Below the pieces are notes generated by a model, which had not been told where the DNA came from, ran no database searches, and saw only the letters and a list, made by a program, of their open reading frames with translations. The position numbers and the translations under genes were made by a program. Shown here in pieces: positions 25,407 through 34,136 of a stretch of DNA of 35,122 nt (positions within the stretch are counted from its first letter, which is position 1; every line of letters starts with the position of its first letter). Source of the DNA: Leptospira yanagawae serovar Saopaulo str. Sao Paulo = ATCC 700523 (GTDB lineage Bacteria > Spirochaetota > Leptospiria > Leptospirales > Leptospiraceae); contig NZ_AOGX02000031.1 in the NCBI RefSeq assembly GCF_000332475.2, forward strand, positions 1-35,122. The letters run 5' to 3'.

Positions 25407-25979
25407 TTGTTTGCAGAAGGATTGAGTTTCTTTTTCCATTCAATCGTGTTCGGTTTTTATTTTGCATTCATTTGGTTTTTGACTCGTTTATTGGTTTATG
25501 GAATTTCATGGCCTGAGGTTCTTGCCCCTCCTCTTCAATTTTTGTTTTGGTGGAATTTGGTTTTCACTTCCTTATGGTTATTTCTCATTCTCGTAGTCGT
25601 TATCGGTTTTCTTGGAGTGTTACTCCGCATTCCTGTGTTAGGTATTTTCTTACAGGGGATCAGAAACCAAGTGGCAGAAGTGGGTTGGCTTTCTTTTTTT
25701 AAAAACCGAACCTTAGTTTGGTTAATGAGCCAAACCTTAATTTTATGTGGATCTTACTTTTTTACCTATCACCAAAATAGGGAAAACCAAATTTTATTTG
25801 TATCTGTAACAGCTGTTTTACTCGGCTATTGGATCAAACAAAGGTTCCATAAACCAATGGTTCAATTTACTGGTAACAACAAGATATTTGTCTACCACAG
25901 CGGAATGCGATCCTCTGGATTTGGTCGAGAGGAAATCCCTACAGAAAAAGATGTCACTCCTCAGGTGGATAAAAAATAA
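25407..25979 (+). CDS. membrane protein of unknown function in the sulfur operon
   Basis: The frame has 190 codons from TTG 25407, 13 bases after the TauE/SafE stop. The start is uncertain, with no clear ribosome binding site. There are about four TM segments (roughly 8-30, 43-72, 100-116 and 125-140), then a polar cytoplasmic-type tail with RSSGFGREEIPTEKDV. No family is recognised. The tight spacing suggests it belongs with the persulfide detoxification genes. Confidence 0.7.
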   Translation: MFAEGLSFFFHSIVFGFYFAFIWFLTRLLVYGISWPEVLAPPLQFLFWWNLVFTSLWLFLILVVVIGFLGVLLRIPVLGIFLQGIRNQVAEVGWLSFFKNRTLVWLMSQTLILCGSYFFTYHQNRENQILFVSVTAVLLGYWIKQRFHKPMVQFTGNNKIFVYHSGMRSSGFGREEIPTEKDVTPQVDKK

Positions 25980-26033
25980 AGCTTAACCCAAAGAAAAAAC
26001 ATCCATTCCTAAGATCAGTTTCATCTAATTGTC

Positions 26034-26711
26034 ATGATCACCCCAAGTTTCCATCGGCAACTCTTTCCCAATACCCTAATTGTCCTCATCTTGGTAATTG
26101 TTTCTCTTTTCGGAAATTGTGGATTTGGTGCCAAAGGGAATGCAGAGACAAAACAAATTCCCCTCGTTCCGAAATCTGGCCAAAAAATGGCAGTCTTTGC
26201 AGAAGGTTGTTTTTGGTGTTCGGAACATATTTTTGAATCCATTCCAGGTGTGGTAGATGTGATCTCCGGTTATGCAGGTGGCCATAAAGAAAATCCTACC
26301 TACGATTCTGTAAACACAGAGACTACAGGTCATGCGGAATCGGTTCTCGTGATGTACGATCCAACGAAAATCAGTTTTGAAGAATTGTGTAGGATCTTCT
26401 TTTTATCCCATGATCCGACAACGGTAGACAGGCAAGGTCCCGATGTTGGATCTTCTTATCGCTCCATCTTGTTTTACCAAACGGAAGGAGAATTTCAAAT
26501 AGCGAAACGAATCAAAACAGAAATTGAATCTAAAAAAATTTGGTATGCCCCCATTGTAACGGAATTCAAACCAATAACAAAGTTTTACCAAGCAGAGGGA
26601 CACCATCAGGACTTTATCAAACACAACCCAACCCAGTCCTATGTGCAGGCAGTTTCACTCCCTAGGTATCGCGAGTTTCAAAAACGTTACGAGTTATACA
26701 AACAAAACTAA
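26034..26711 (+). CDS. msrA: exported peptide-methionine (S)-S-oxide reductase, lipoprotein
   Basis: The product has 225 residues. Residues 1-29 form a signal peptide ending in SLFGNC, a lipobox, so the enzyme is probably anchored in the periplasm rather than cytosolic. The MsrA domain (about 50-215) has the catalytic motif GCFWC (58-62; GCFWG is more usual), then SGYAGG, PTYDSVNTETTGHAE, VMYDPTKISFEELCRIFF, HDPTTVDRQGPDVGSSYRS and the late AEGHHQDF. It repairs S-methionine sulfoxide in exported proteins. The 3' end overlaps the convergent HDOD gene by four bases. Confidence 0.93.
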   Translation: MITPSFHRQLFPNTLIVLILVIVSLFGNCGFGAKGNAETKQIPLVPKSGQKMAVFAEGCFWCSEHIFESIPGVVDVISGYAGGHKENPTYDSVNTETTGHAESVLVMYDPTKISFEELCRIFFLSHDPTTVDRQGPDVGSSYRSILFYQTEGEFQIAKRIKTEIESKKIWYAPIVTEFKPITKFYQAEGHHQDFIKHNPTQSYVQAVSLPRYREFQKRYELYKQN

Positions 26712-28228
26712 TAAGTAGAAAATTGTTCTTTGATTTTCGTTCGGAACGAATCAAATTCTGCCTTTGATTGGAATTTACAAACTTTTAATACTTCAGAAGG
26801 AATTTCTGAAGATTTCGCTTCTTTTGCATTGATGGAAATCATCATATCACTTAAGTAAATAGGAAAAATTATATCTATATAAACATCATCTACAAGTAAA
26901 GGTCTGTGGTGGTATTCCATTGCTTTTGTGTAAAGGATTGGGAATCCCCATTTTTCTCCAACCAGCGCACCTAACTTTGAATGAGTGATTCCTATTGCGG
27001 ACTCTTCCATACTGATGGTAGACGCAATTTCTCTGGTAGTAGAAAATGTTTTAATTTTATTCATATGGTCTTTATCAAAAGACAATAATAAAATTTCACC
27101 TATATCATGTAATAAGGAAGCAGCGATCAAATTGCTGAGGTCTGATTTATTCATACCCATTCTTTGACCTATCGATTTGCAATAAAAAGCGGATTCATTT
27201 GACTTTTCCCAAATTGCGGAAAATGCAGGGAATTTATCCTCTAACATTTGCTTAGTGGCAAGACTATAAAGTAATGTCTGAAGTTCTTTTAAACCAATCA
27301 GTTGAATCGCACGGTCCAAACTCTCAACTTTCCCTCCCCTTCGGAAGGCAGCAGAATTGGAAAGTTTGAGTATGTTTGCGGAAAGTGCAATATCACGTTT
27401 GATCATTTCTGCGATGGTTCCAATGCTGGAATTCGGTTTGTCGATGGCATCTTGGATGTCTTTGATTGACTTAGGGAAAGTGGGCAGATGATCAATTTGT
27501 GAGACGATATGATCTATTTTTTCTAATTGGATGTTTTCTTTTGAAACCTTAGCTGGTATATCGATCATGAATACGGTTTTGTTCTCACCCGATTCAAATT
27601 TAAAGGCAGAATCACCTAAACCATCATTTCGTAACATCATAAGCGTCATGATTAGGCCTAAACCAGCACCTTCCTGATCGTTTGACATATCCATAAAGGC
27701 ATCCGCTAAATCATTATATGTTTTTGCTTTAGAAATCCTTTCTTTAATTCGATCTGCTTCAATCGGAGTGAGTTGCACATTATTCATGATGCGAATTCGC
27801 ATCAAACTCCGATTATGAATGAAAGAAACAAATACTCCATAATTATTTTTTTGTAAGGATTCTTCTATCTCGTCTCGATTGGCAAGATAAGTAGATTTAA
27901 ATTCATTGATAATCGATTCGTATTCTTTTTCGTTTGTGATATCAGTAGCATTGTTCTTAAAAAAAACTCGTTTTGCATTTGCCTTAATCGCATTGGTCAC
28001 AGTCTCTTTCATTGCAGCGAGCACTGAATCTCTAACAATGATTAAATCCAACTGTAATAAAAATCGGTCTAAGATTTGAAATAAGGTATTTTCGACTTCG
28101 TCCGTAATTTGGAAGAATTTAAAATGGAAAGGTGCATTCTCCACTATAGGATGGTTGATGTCTTCGATATTGGTATGAAGACCAAGCTCCCGTTTGAATT
28201 CTAATGCAACTGCTTTTGGACTCGCCAT
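26708..28228 (-). CDS. HDOD signalling protein with an N-terminal GHKL-type ATPase-like domain
   Basis: The product has 506 residues. Residues 40-230 resemble a GHKL/HATPase domain (N-box-like MKETVTNAIKANAKRVFF; G2-box-like EGAGLGLIMTLMML), but no DHp helix or phospho-His is present, so it is not a normal kinase. Residues 240-445 are an HDOD domain starting at DHLPTFPKSIKDIQ, with LSANILKLSNSAAF, LDRAIQLIGLKEL, AASLLHDIGEILL and YHHRP. The HD pair is partly conserved. HDOD proteins act as signalling scaffolds. The leader contains a small hairpin (28250-28262) and a GAGG ribosome binding site. It is a single-gene unit. Confidence 0.85.
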   Translation of the reverse strand: MASPKAVALEFKRELGLHTNIEDINHPIVENAPFHFKFFQITDEVENTLFQILDRFLLQLDLIIVRDSVLAAMKETVTNAIKANAKRVFFKNNATDITNEKEYESIINEFKSTYLANRDEIEESLQKNNYGVFVSFIHNRSLMRIRIMNNVQLTPIEADRIKERISKAKTYNDLADAFMDMSNDQEGAGLGLIMTLMMLRNDGLGDSAFKFESGENKTVFMIDIPAKVSKENIQLEKIDHIVSQIDHLPTFPKSIKDIQDAIDKPNSSIGTIAEMIKRDIALSANILKLSNSAAFRRGGKVESLDRAIQLIGLKELQTLLYSLATKQMLEDKFPAFSAIWEKSNESAFYCKSIGQRMGMNKSDLSNLIAASLLHDIGEILLLSFDKDHMNKIKTFSTTREIASTISMEESAIGITHSKLGALVGEKWGFPILYTKAMEYHHRPLLVDDVYIDIIFPIYLSDMMISINAKEAKSSEIPSEVLKVCKFQSKAEFDSFRTKIKEQFSTY

Positions 28229-28249
28229 AAAACCTCATCGAACAATCTA

Positions 28250-28262
28250 AGGGGAAACCCCT
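28250..28262. repeat. small GC hairpin in the leader of the HDOD gene
   Basis: AGGGG-AAA-CCCCT, a five-pair stem with a three-base loop, 22 bases before the HDOD ATG. It has no T tract, so it is not an obvious terminator. The rest of 28229-28423 shows no gene. Confidence 0.35.
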
Positions 28263-28423
28263 AATCAATTCTATTGGATGGTTCCACTCAAGGCACCATC
28301 CAATGCCATGATTTTAGAATTGCAAGCGTTTAACAGGAAAAAGATGGAAGAAGAAATTTAGTGACAAGTACTGAAAAAATCATTCGGTTTTTCACTAAAT
28401 TCGCCACAAAATTGAACACCAAT

Positions 28424-29047
28424 TTAGAATATTTTTAGTTTTGGTAATCCTAGATTCAATCGAACCGCAATCAAACGGATGATAACAATAAGGCTCGCTG
28501 ATACTATTAAATTTAAGTTCGCTTGGCATTCCCATTCATTTAAAATCAGATACAAAATAGATCCCGCCAAACACGCAGTAGCGTATATCTCCTTCCTAAA
28601 AATAAAGGGTACTTCATTCATGAGTGTATCACGAATGACTCCACCAAAAATCGCCGATATCATACCAAGTAGTGCTGCTGCAAAGGCATTCACACCATGG
28701 TCAAGAGCAATCCTTGTGCCGAGGACGGTATAAATTCCAATTCCCAAGGTATCAAATAAGAAAAGTTCGTTTCGTAGTTTTGTAACAAACTTAGGCAATA
28801 AAATCACAAGTAAGAAACCAACAAAGATGGCCCATAAAATGTTTTCATCTTTTACCCAAGATACAGGGTAATTGCCAAGTGTAATGTCCCGTAAAGTCCC
28901 TCCACCAATGGCAGTGATGAACCCTGTGAAAAAGACACTAAATACATCATGGTGGTGTTCCTTGTGTTCTAAGGCAGCCGTCGCACCCGAAATGGTAAAA
29001 ACCATGATCCCAGCCAGGCCAATGTAGTAAGAAAAGCTAAATTCCAT
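28424..29047 (-). CDS. TRIC-family (UPF0126/YadS-like) membrane channel protein
   Basis: The product has 207 residues with about seven TM helices arranged as two repeats. Each repeat carries the family glycine motif: GGGTLRDITLG in the first and GGVIRDTLMNEVP in the second. Bacterial members form homotrimeric monovalent cation channels of the TRIC fold; the physiological role is poorly known. It is transcribed divergently from the beta-helix lipoprotein gene, 89 bases apart. Confidence 0.9.
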   Translation of the reverse strand: MEFSFSYYIGLAGIMVFTISGATAALEHKEHHHDVFSVFFTGFITAIGGGTLRDITLGNYPVSWVKDENILWAIFVGFLLVILLPKFVTKLRNELFLFDTLGIGIYTVLGTRIALDHGVNAFAAALLGMISAIFGGVIRDTLMNEVPFIFRKEIYATACLAGSILYLILNEWECQANLNLIVSASLIVIIRLIAVRLNLGLPKLKIF

Positions 29048-29136
29048 GTGTTTTTACTGATTTTCTCCTCTTCCCAGGAAAGAAACTGACAAGAAAGCTC
29101 CCCTTCCCTTGTTATCATAAGTAGAGAGTTCCTCCT

Positions 29137-32100
29137 ATGTTAGCAAAGTATTTGAGAATCGCAACATTCTTTATCATTTTACTCACAGAGGCTTGTATTC
29201 CCAACATCTCCAAAAGTTTCATGCAATCGGTTTCCGATTTTTTACAATTGCGAAGCCTACTCAACACAGGTCCATTTCAAATCTCCGTTCGAGTGTCAGG
29301 ACTACTCGGATCGGGCCTTGTCCTCAATTTGAACTCGGGAAAAGAAACCATTACTGTCAATGCGGATGGAACATTCCAATTCAGCACACCCTTCACCACG
29401 GGCCAGGATTTCAATTTGGCCATCCAAACCCAACCAAGTTTGCCAAATCAGACTTGTTCCGTAAGTGGGGGAACAGGTGTTGTCGGGTATGGAAATATCA
29501 ATTCCATCATCGTTAACTGTGATCCACTCCGTTATACGTTAGGTGGGACCATTACTGGCCTAGACGGGATTGGTTTCACTCTCACAAATTCCTATGATGG
29601 ATCCACATTGCCTGTTGCTGTTGCATCTGGAACATTTGCTTTTACACAAACCTATGAAGCGGGCACTCCTTACAATGTCACGGTGGCCACACAGCCAAAC
29701 CACCCGGTTCAAAATTGTCTCATTACCAATGGTTCCAATACTTTTCCTGCTAACAATGTGACAACGATAGCAATCAATTGTACATCGACTGCCTTTCCCA
29801 TTGAAATCACAGCTATCGGGATTGCTTCTGGTAGTTTGACGCTCAGTAATAATGGAAGCGAAACCATTGTCATCTCTTCGGATGGGTTACATCGTTTTCC
29901 AACCAATTTAGCTCCTTCCAGTACGTACAATGTACAAATCGTATCAGCACCAGCAAACCACCAATGTGTATTGAGTTCCACTTCTGGTACGATTGCAGGA
30001 ACCGTTTCCATCCAAGCGAATTGTTTTAGTGTGAATATTCAGGCCTCCACTCCAAGGAACGGAGGGATTCTTTTACCTACTGAATCGTTACGATTGGTTT
30101 TCACAGCGGAGGTGAATGCTGGTAGTTGTGTTGGATCAACTGGAACCTTAACTAATACTACAGTTTCCCTGCCCGTACAATTTGCACTTGCCACTACCAA
30201 TTTTACCAATGATACGTTGGTGGTGACACCTGATCCAACTGATAGTTGGCAATCCGGGCATAGAAGCCTAACTCTCAATTGTCTCACCAATTTAGGTGCA
30301 GTACCCCTTTCCACTAGTACCACTTTACTTTACCTGATCCCATCAAATATCCGCTATGTGGCAGATGCCGGAGGGAATGATTGGAATGATGGTTTAACGG
30401 CTTTAACACCCAAACGAAATATCCAAGAAGGGATCAATAGTTTTTTTGGTGGATGCCCTAGCGGAGACTGTGCAGTCCTTGTGGCACAAGGTTCTTATGA
30501 TCCAGCATACGCGGGTGGTCTCATCCAATTGGAATCTGGTGTGTCAGTTTTTGGAAGTTATGAACCTGGGTTTACCGAGTGGAGGCCACAAGATAAGGAT
30601 TCAATCATATTAATGAATTCTACACCAGCTTATTGTGCGGGCTCAACAGATACTAATCCTTGTGCCTCTATTGCCTCTGATGTTACGATCACTTCACCAA
30701 CGGTCGTATCAGGATTTCGTTTGGAAAATACTGTATCAGCTCCTTATATGGCTAGCGTCTTTTTAAATGGGACTAGCAATGTCCGTCTCATCGATAATGA
30801 AATCTTGGCAGGCGATGGCATAGATCGTTCCTATGGAGTCCTTGCCATCAATAGCAGCCCTTACCTAGTTCTCAATCAAATCACGGGCGGAGATTGCACA
30901 AATTCAGGTTGCATCACGTCTGCTGTTTCATTATCTTCCACAGTCATGGTCTCTCCGATCCTCATTGGAAATGTGATCACAGCAGGGAATACTTCGATAA
31001 CCAATGGTTTTTCAAAGGCCTTTGATTATACAGGGACCTCGGGAATGAATGTTTCAAACATTCGTCAGAACGAATTCCGAGGCGTCAATTTACCAACCGT
31101 AGGATCTACCAATTGGAATATCGCTTTTGACGTTGCAGGAACAGCATCCACTGGAGTTTTAGCGGGAAATCTTTTTGTCCAAGGGAATGCAAATCGATCG
31201 TATGGGATTCGCTTCCAAGCAGCCAATACGATCCAAATTGGTTCCTTGGTCTCTGGGAATGTGATCACAGGGAATTCTAATTCGACAACCGAAACTGCTG
31301 GGATTCGATTGATTTCTGGTACCATCGTAAGAGGGAATTCGATCAGTATTGGCAGAACCGAGAACACAAGTGGCTTTACGGCTTTTTCTTATGGAATTTT
31401 CATTCAAAGTGGTGGAACAGCGACCATTGAATACAATGCGATCACGGGTGGAAGTGCAATCTCTTCCAGTGTTACCGCTTCGCTAATCGGCATCCAAGCC
31501 TCTGGATTGAATGCCACATCTTCGATCTCAAGAAATTATATCAGGATGGGTACTGCGACGGGCCTTGCGTCTACTTCAGTCACTGGCATCCACCTAATTT
31601 CTCCACTATCACTCCTTGTATCAAACAACCTAATCCAAAATGGTTCTAGTAGTGTCTATGCGAGAGGGATCTTTATCTCGGGAGCATTTAATCCCGTTCG
31701 GATCTTTCACAATACAGTGAATAGTGGTGTATCGAGTGTTATTGGAAATGAATCTGCGATCCACATTGATTCTGGATCCGGAATGCTCTTCGAAAACAAT
31801 ATCCTACTTCTCAATACAAATGCCGGAAATAACGTTTGTTTACGCAACGTTGGATTGGCTCAAGGTTCCATACGCTCCAATGTCTTTCATAATTGTAACA
31901 ATTTAGTATTCCAATCTTTGGTTTACTACACCGATATTTGCGCAGGAGGAGTTCCTGGAAGTTTAGGTTGTATCACTCCATTAGGTCTTGCTCCAAACTT
32001 TGGTGAAAATTTGAACTTAAATCCCAACTTAGTCTCTCCATTTGGAGTTGTGGCATCGTACATTCCGACTTCCGCCACTTCTTGCCAAATTACGAGAGCA

Positions 32101-32208
32101 ACGAACAATATCTTGGCTGATAGTTTTAATGGGATCGGAACAAGGCCTGGTGGAGATGGAGCCGTATCGATAGGAGCTATCGAATACGACTTACCTTGCA
32201 CTCCTTAA
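29137..32208 (+). CDS. large surface lipoprotein: three tandem beta repeats plus a right-handed beta-helix
   Basis: The product has 1023 residues. A signal peptide ends at LLTEAC (residue about 21). Three tandem repeats of about 85 residues follow (about 47-130, 131-216 and 217-300). Each has a SG(T/S)..LTN-type strand, a T/Y-N-V strand, an isolated Cys near Q-x-C and a closing I-x-x-N-C. Next is a bacterial Ig-like Big_5 type domain (about 301-406), then DUF1565/parallel beta-helix sequence (about 407-1000): RYVADAGGNDWNDG, IRLISGTIVRGNSI and many N-x-I turns (SNNLIQNG, FENNILL). It ends with SIGAIEYDLPCTP. It is likely exposed on the cell surface. The gene is G+C-richer than most neighbours. 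Confidence 0.85.
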   Translation: MLAKYLRIATFFIILLTEACIPNISKSFMQSVSDFLQLRSLLNTGPFQISVRVSGLLGSGLVLNLNSGKETITVNADGTFQFSTPFTTGQDFNLAIQTQPSLPNQTCSVSGGTGVVGYGNINSIIVNCDPLRYTLGGTITGLDGIGFTLTNSYDGSTLPVAVASGTFAFTQTYEAGTPYNVTVATQPNHPVQNCLITNGSNTFPANNVTTIAINCTSTAFPIEITAIGIASGSLTLSNNGSETIVISSDGLHRFPTNLAPSSTYNVQIVSAPANHQCVLSSTSGTIAGTVSIQANCFSVNIQASTPRNGGILLPTESLRLVFTAEVNAGSCVGSTGTLTNTTVSLPVQFALATTNFTNDTLVVTPDPTDSWQSGHRSLTLNCLTNLGAVPLSTSTTLLYLIPSNIRYVADAGGNDWNDGLTALTPKRNIQEGINSFFGGCPSGDCAVLVAQGSYDPAYAGGLIQLESGVSVFGSYEPGFTEWRPQDKDSIILMNSTPAYCAGSTDTNPCASIASDVTITSPTVVSGFRLENTVSAPYMASVFLNGTSNVRLIDNEILAGDGIDRSYGVLAINSSPYLVLNQITGGDCTNSGCITSAVSLSSTVMVSPILIGNVITAGNTSITNGFSKAFDYTGTSGMNVSNIRQNEFRGVNLPTVGSTNWNIAFDVAGTASTGVLAGNLFVQGNANRSYGIRFQAANTIQIGSLVSGNVITGNSNSTTETAGIRLISGTIVRGNSISIGRTENTSGFTAFSYGIFIQSGGTATIEYNAITGGSAISSSVTASLIGIQASGLNATSSISRNYIRMGTATGLASTSVTGIHLISPLSLLVSNNLIQNGSSSVYARGIFISGAFNPVRIFHNTVNSGVSSVIGNESAIHIDSGSGMLFENNILLLNTNAGNNVCLRNVGLAQGSIRSNVFHNCNNLVFQSLVYYTDICAGGVPGSLGCITPLGLAPNFGENLNLNPNLVSPFGVVASYIPTSATSCQITRATNNILADSFNGIGTRPGGDGAVSIGAIEYDLPCTP

Positions 32209-32225
32209 TCCGTTGTAATTTAAGG
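32203..32225. terminator. possible bidirectional hairpin between convergent genes
   Basis: CCTTAA (32203-32208) and TTAAGG (32220-32225) are inverted around an 11-base loop and include the stop codons of both convergent genes. The stem is AT-rich and lacks a T tract, so termination is only a guess. Confidence 0.25.
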
Positions 32226-33260
32226 TAATACGTAGATTCCAATTCTATCATTGTACAAACTGCCAATGTAGAGTTGGCGTTTCTTTTCAATGACACTCGT
32301 GATGTCCTTTAAATGTTCTCCAGTTGGATCTTGGACTGTCATCAGAACCTTTCCATTCCCATCCATTTTCAGTGCGTAACCATAAGGTTGCGCTTTCGGC
32401 CACATAAACTTTGGCATAAAGTAAATCATCTTTTTCACAACAGGTGATGGGTGCATACTGTCCATTCTGTCATTTCTAACAGTGAATAAAGCAACCCAGA
32501 AGTCTCCGTTTTCATTGCGAGTGATGTTGTCCGGGAAACCTGGTAAGTTTTCAATGACCACTTCGGACGAACCTTTTTTGGGACCTTTTAACCAGAGTTT
32601 TGTGATTCTATACCGGTAGGTTTCATTCACCAAAAGGAAATCTTCGTTTTTGGAAAGTGCAATTCCATTGGCAAAATACAAATGATCGAGCAAAAGTTGT
32701 GTTTCTTTTGTTTTCGGATCGTAAACAAACACCCGACCGTAAGGTCTTGCTTCTAATAAATCATAGAGGTATTCTTTTTGTTCATAAATAGAAGCATCTG
32801 TAAAATAAATTTTTCCATCTTGAGCGATATCTAAATCATCTGTGAATTGGAAAGGAACTCCCTTATATTCGGATACCAAGGTTGTGATTTTTCCAGACTT
32901 ATCCATGGAGAGAAGTCCTTTGTATGCATCAGCGATGATCAAGTTTCCAACTTTGTCGAATTGAACTCCAAGTGGTCTACCTGAAGTTTTGGCAATGGCC
33001 TTAATCTCTCCTTTTAGAGTGATCCGAATGATTCTCCCATCCTTGTCTCCTCCATAGATATTCCCGTCACTGTCAACATCCAGGGATTCGAGGCCTTTCA
33101 CTTTCCCAATGGCTAACAAAATTGCTTTTTGTAGTTCTGTGTTTGGTTCGTAAATGCCCACAGGTTCTGGTTTGATGGGTGGATCATATGCTTGTGGTTC
33201 AAAGGTACGACAGGAAACTAAACTTAAAGAAATTAAGATATAAATTGGAAGTTGTTTCAT
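32220..33260 (-). CDS. strictosidine-synthase/SMP-30-like beta-propeller lipoprotein
   Basis: The product has 346 residues from ATG 33260, whose ATGA overlaps the acyltransferase stop; a longer start at 33305 adds 15 residues without a signal. The signal peptide ends in LSLVSC, a lipobox. The body is a six-bladed propeller of the Str_synth/SMP-30 group: LESLDVDSDGNIYGGDKDGR, GRPLGVQFDKVGNLIIADAY, TDDLDIAQDGKIYFTDAS, FANGIALSKNEDFLLVNET and PGFPDNITRNENGDFWVAL. Relatives include APMAP and lactonases. A hydrolase or lactonase role is possible, but the substrate is unknown. Confidence 0.87.
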   Translation of the reverse strand: MKQLPIYILISLSLVSCRTFEPQAYDPPIKPEPVGIYEPNTELQKAILLAIGKVKGLESLDVDSDGNIYGGDKDGRIIRITLKGEIKAIAKTSGRPLGVQFDKVGNLIIADAYKGLLSMDKSGKITTLVSEYKGVPFQFTDDLDIAQDGKIYFTDASIYEQKEYLYDLLEARPYGRVFVYDPKTKETQLLLDHLYFANGIALSKNEDFLLVNETYRYRITKLWLKGPKKGSSEVVIENLPGFPDNITRNENGDFWVALFTVRNDRMDSMHPSPVVKKMIYFMPKFMWPKAQPYGYALKMDGNGKVLMTVQDPTGEHLKDITSVIEKKRQLYIGSLYNDRIGIYVLP

Positions 33261-34135
33261 TTGGTGGATATCTCCTTTTCGATCAATGTATCTTTTATAA
33301 CCCATCTCTCATCGACCCAACGTTTCATTTTCTTTGACATGGGGGCAAATTGTTCGTTTTCCTCGATGGGAACCTCATTCCTTGGAATCACATCCACAAA
33401 TACTTTGAGTTTGCGAATCTTACCAGACATCAAATCTAAAAAACTTGGATTTTCAGTAGGATAAACAATCGTTAAATCAATAAAAGCATCAAGCGAATTT
33501 CTTAGTGATGTGGAAACCACTGATATCCCACCACTATGGGGCCTTAGCAAATGTTTGTAAGGATTTTTTTTGAGTAATTTTTTCATTCGCTCTGGAGTGC
33601 GTCTGTGCCCTTCTAAAAAATTTAGAATGGAAAAAGGCATTCCATTAAACTTCTCACAAACCTTTTTGACATTTTCCAAATCCTTGGTGGCAAGCTCAGG
33701 ATTTTTTTTCAATTGTTCACGACTACTCCGTTTGACAAAAGGAAAATCTAAAGCTAACCAAGCATGTCCAAGAATCGGAACATACTTCAATGAATCCTTG
33801 ATAAAAAATCGAATCAAAGGGATTTTGCGATTCAAAACAGATTGGATGATGTAAATATCAGACCAGGATTGGTGGTTGCTTATGATCATATAACTGCCAT
33901 TTGGCTTTAATTCATGAAATTTTTCACCAATCACTTCAAATTGAACACCATATAAAAATCTTGAAATCCTATAATTATTTTGAATCCAAGCTTCACCTAC
34001 TTTTACAAGGAGTTTGTCACCAAATCTTCGCCAAGATCCGGTGGTGATTAGTTTCCAAATGTACAACGGATACATAGTTGGTATGATCCAAACTAAGTTC
34101 AAAAGAAATAATAGATAAGCGATAATTAATCCCAA
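33257..34135 (-). CDS. lysophospholipid acyltransferase-like protein (PlsC superfamily)
   Basis: The product has 292 residues. An N-terminal hydrophobic segment (3-28) anchors it to the inner membrane. The acyltransferase motif NHQSWSD (H-x4-D, 87-93) and the substrate motif FLEGHRRTPE (about 173-182) identify the LPLAT superfamily; length and N-terminus resemble E. coli YihG and eukaryotic AGPAT4-like enzymes. It should move an acyl chain from acyl-ACP or acyl-CoA to a lysophospholipid. It starts one base after the SpoIIE phosphatase gene ends and overlaps the next gene by ATGA, so the three form an operon. Confidence 0.88.
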   Translation of the reverse strand: MGLIIAYLLFLLNLVWIIPTMYPLYIWKLITTGSWRRFGDKLLVKVGEAWIQNNYRISRFLYGVQFEVIGEKFHELKPNGSYMIISNHQSWSDIYIIQSVLNRKIPLIRFFIKDSLKYVPILGHAWLALDFPFVKRSSREQLKKNPELATKDLENVKKVCEKFNGMPFSILNFLEGHRRTPERMKKLLKKNPYKHLLRPHSGGISVVSTSLRNSLDAFIDLTIVYPTENPSFLDLMSGKIRKLKVFVDVIPRNEVPIEENEQFAPMSKKMKRWVDERWVIKDTLIEKEISTK

Positions 34136-34136
34136 G

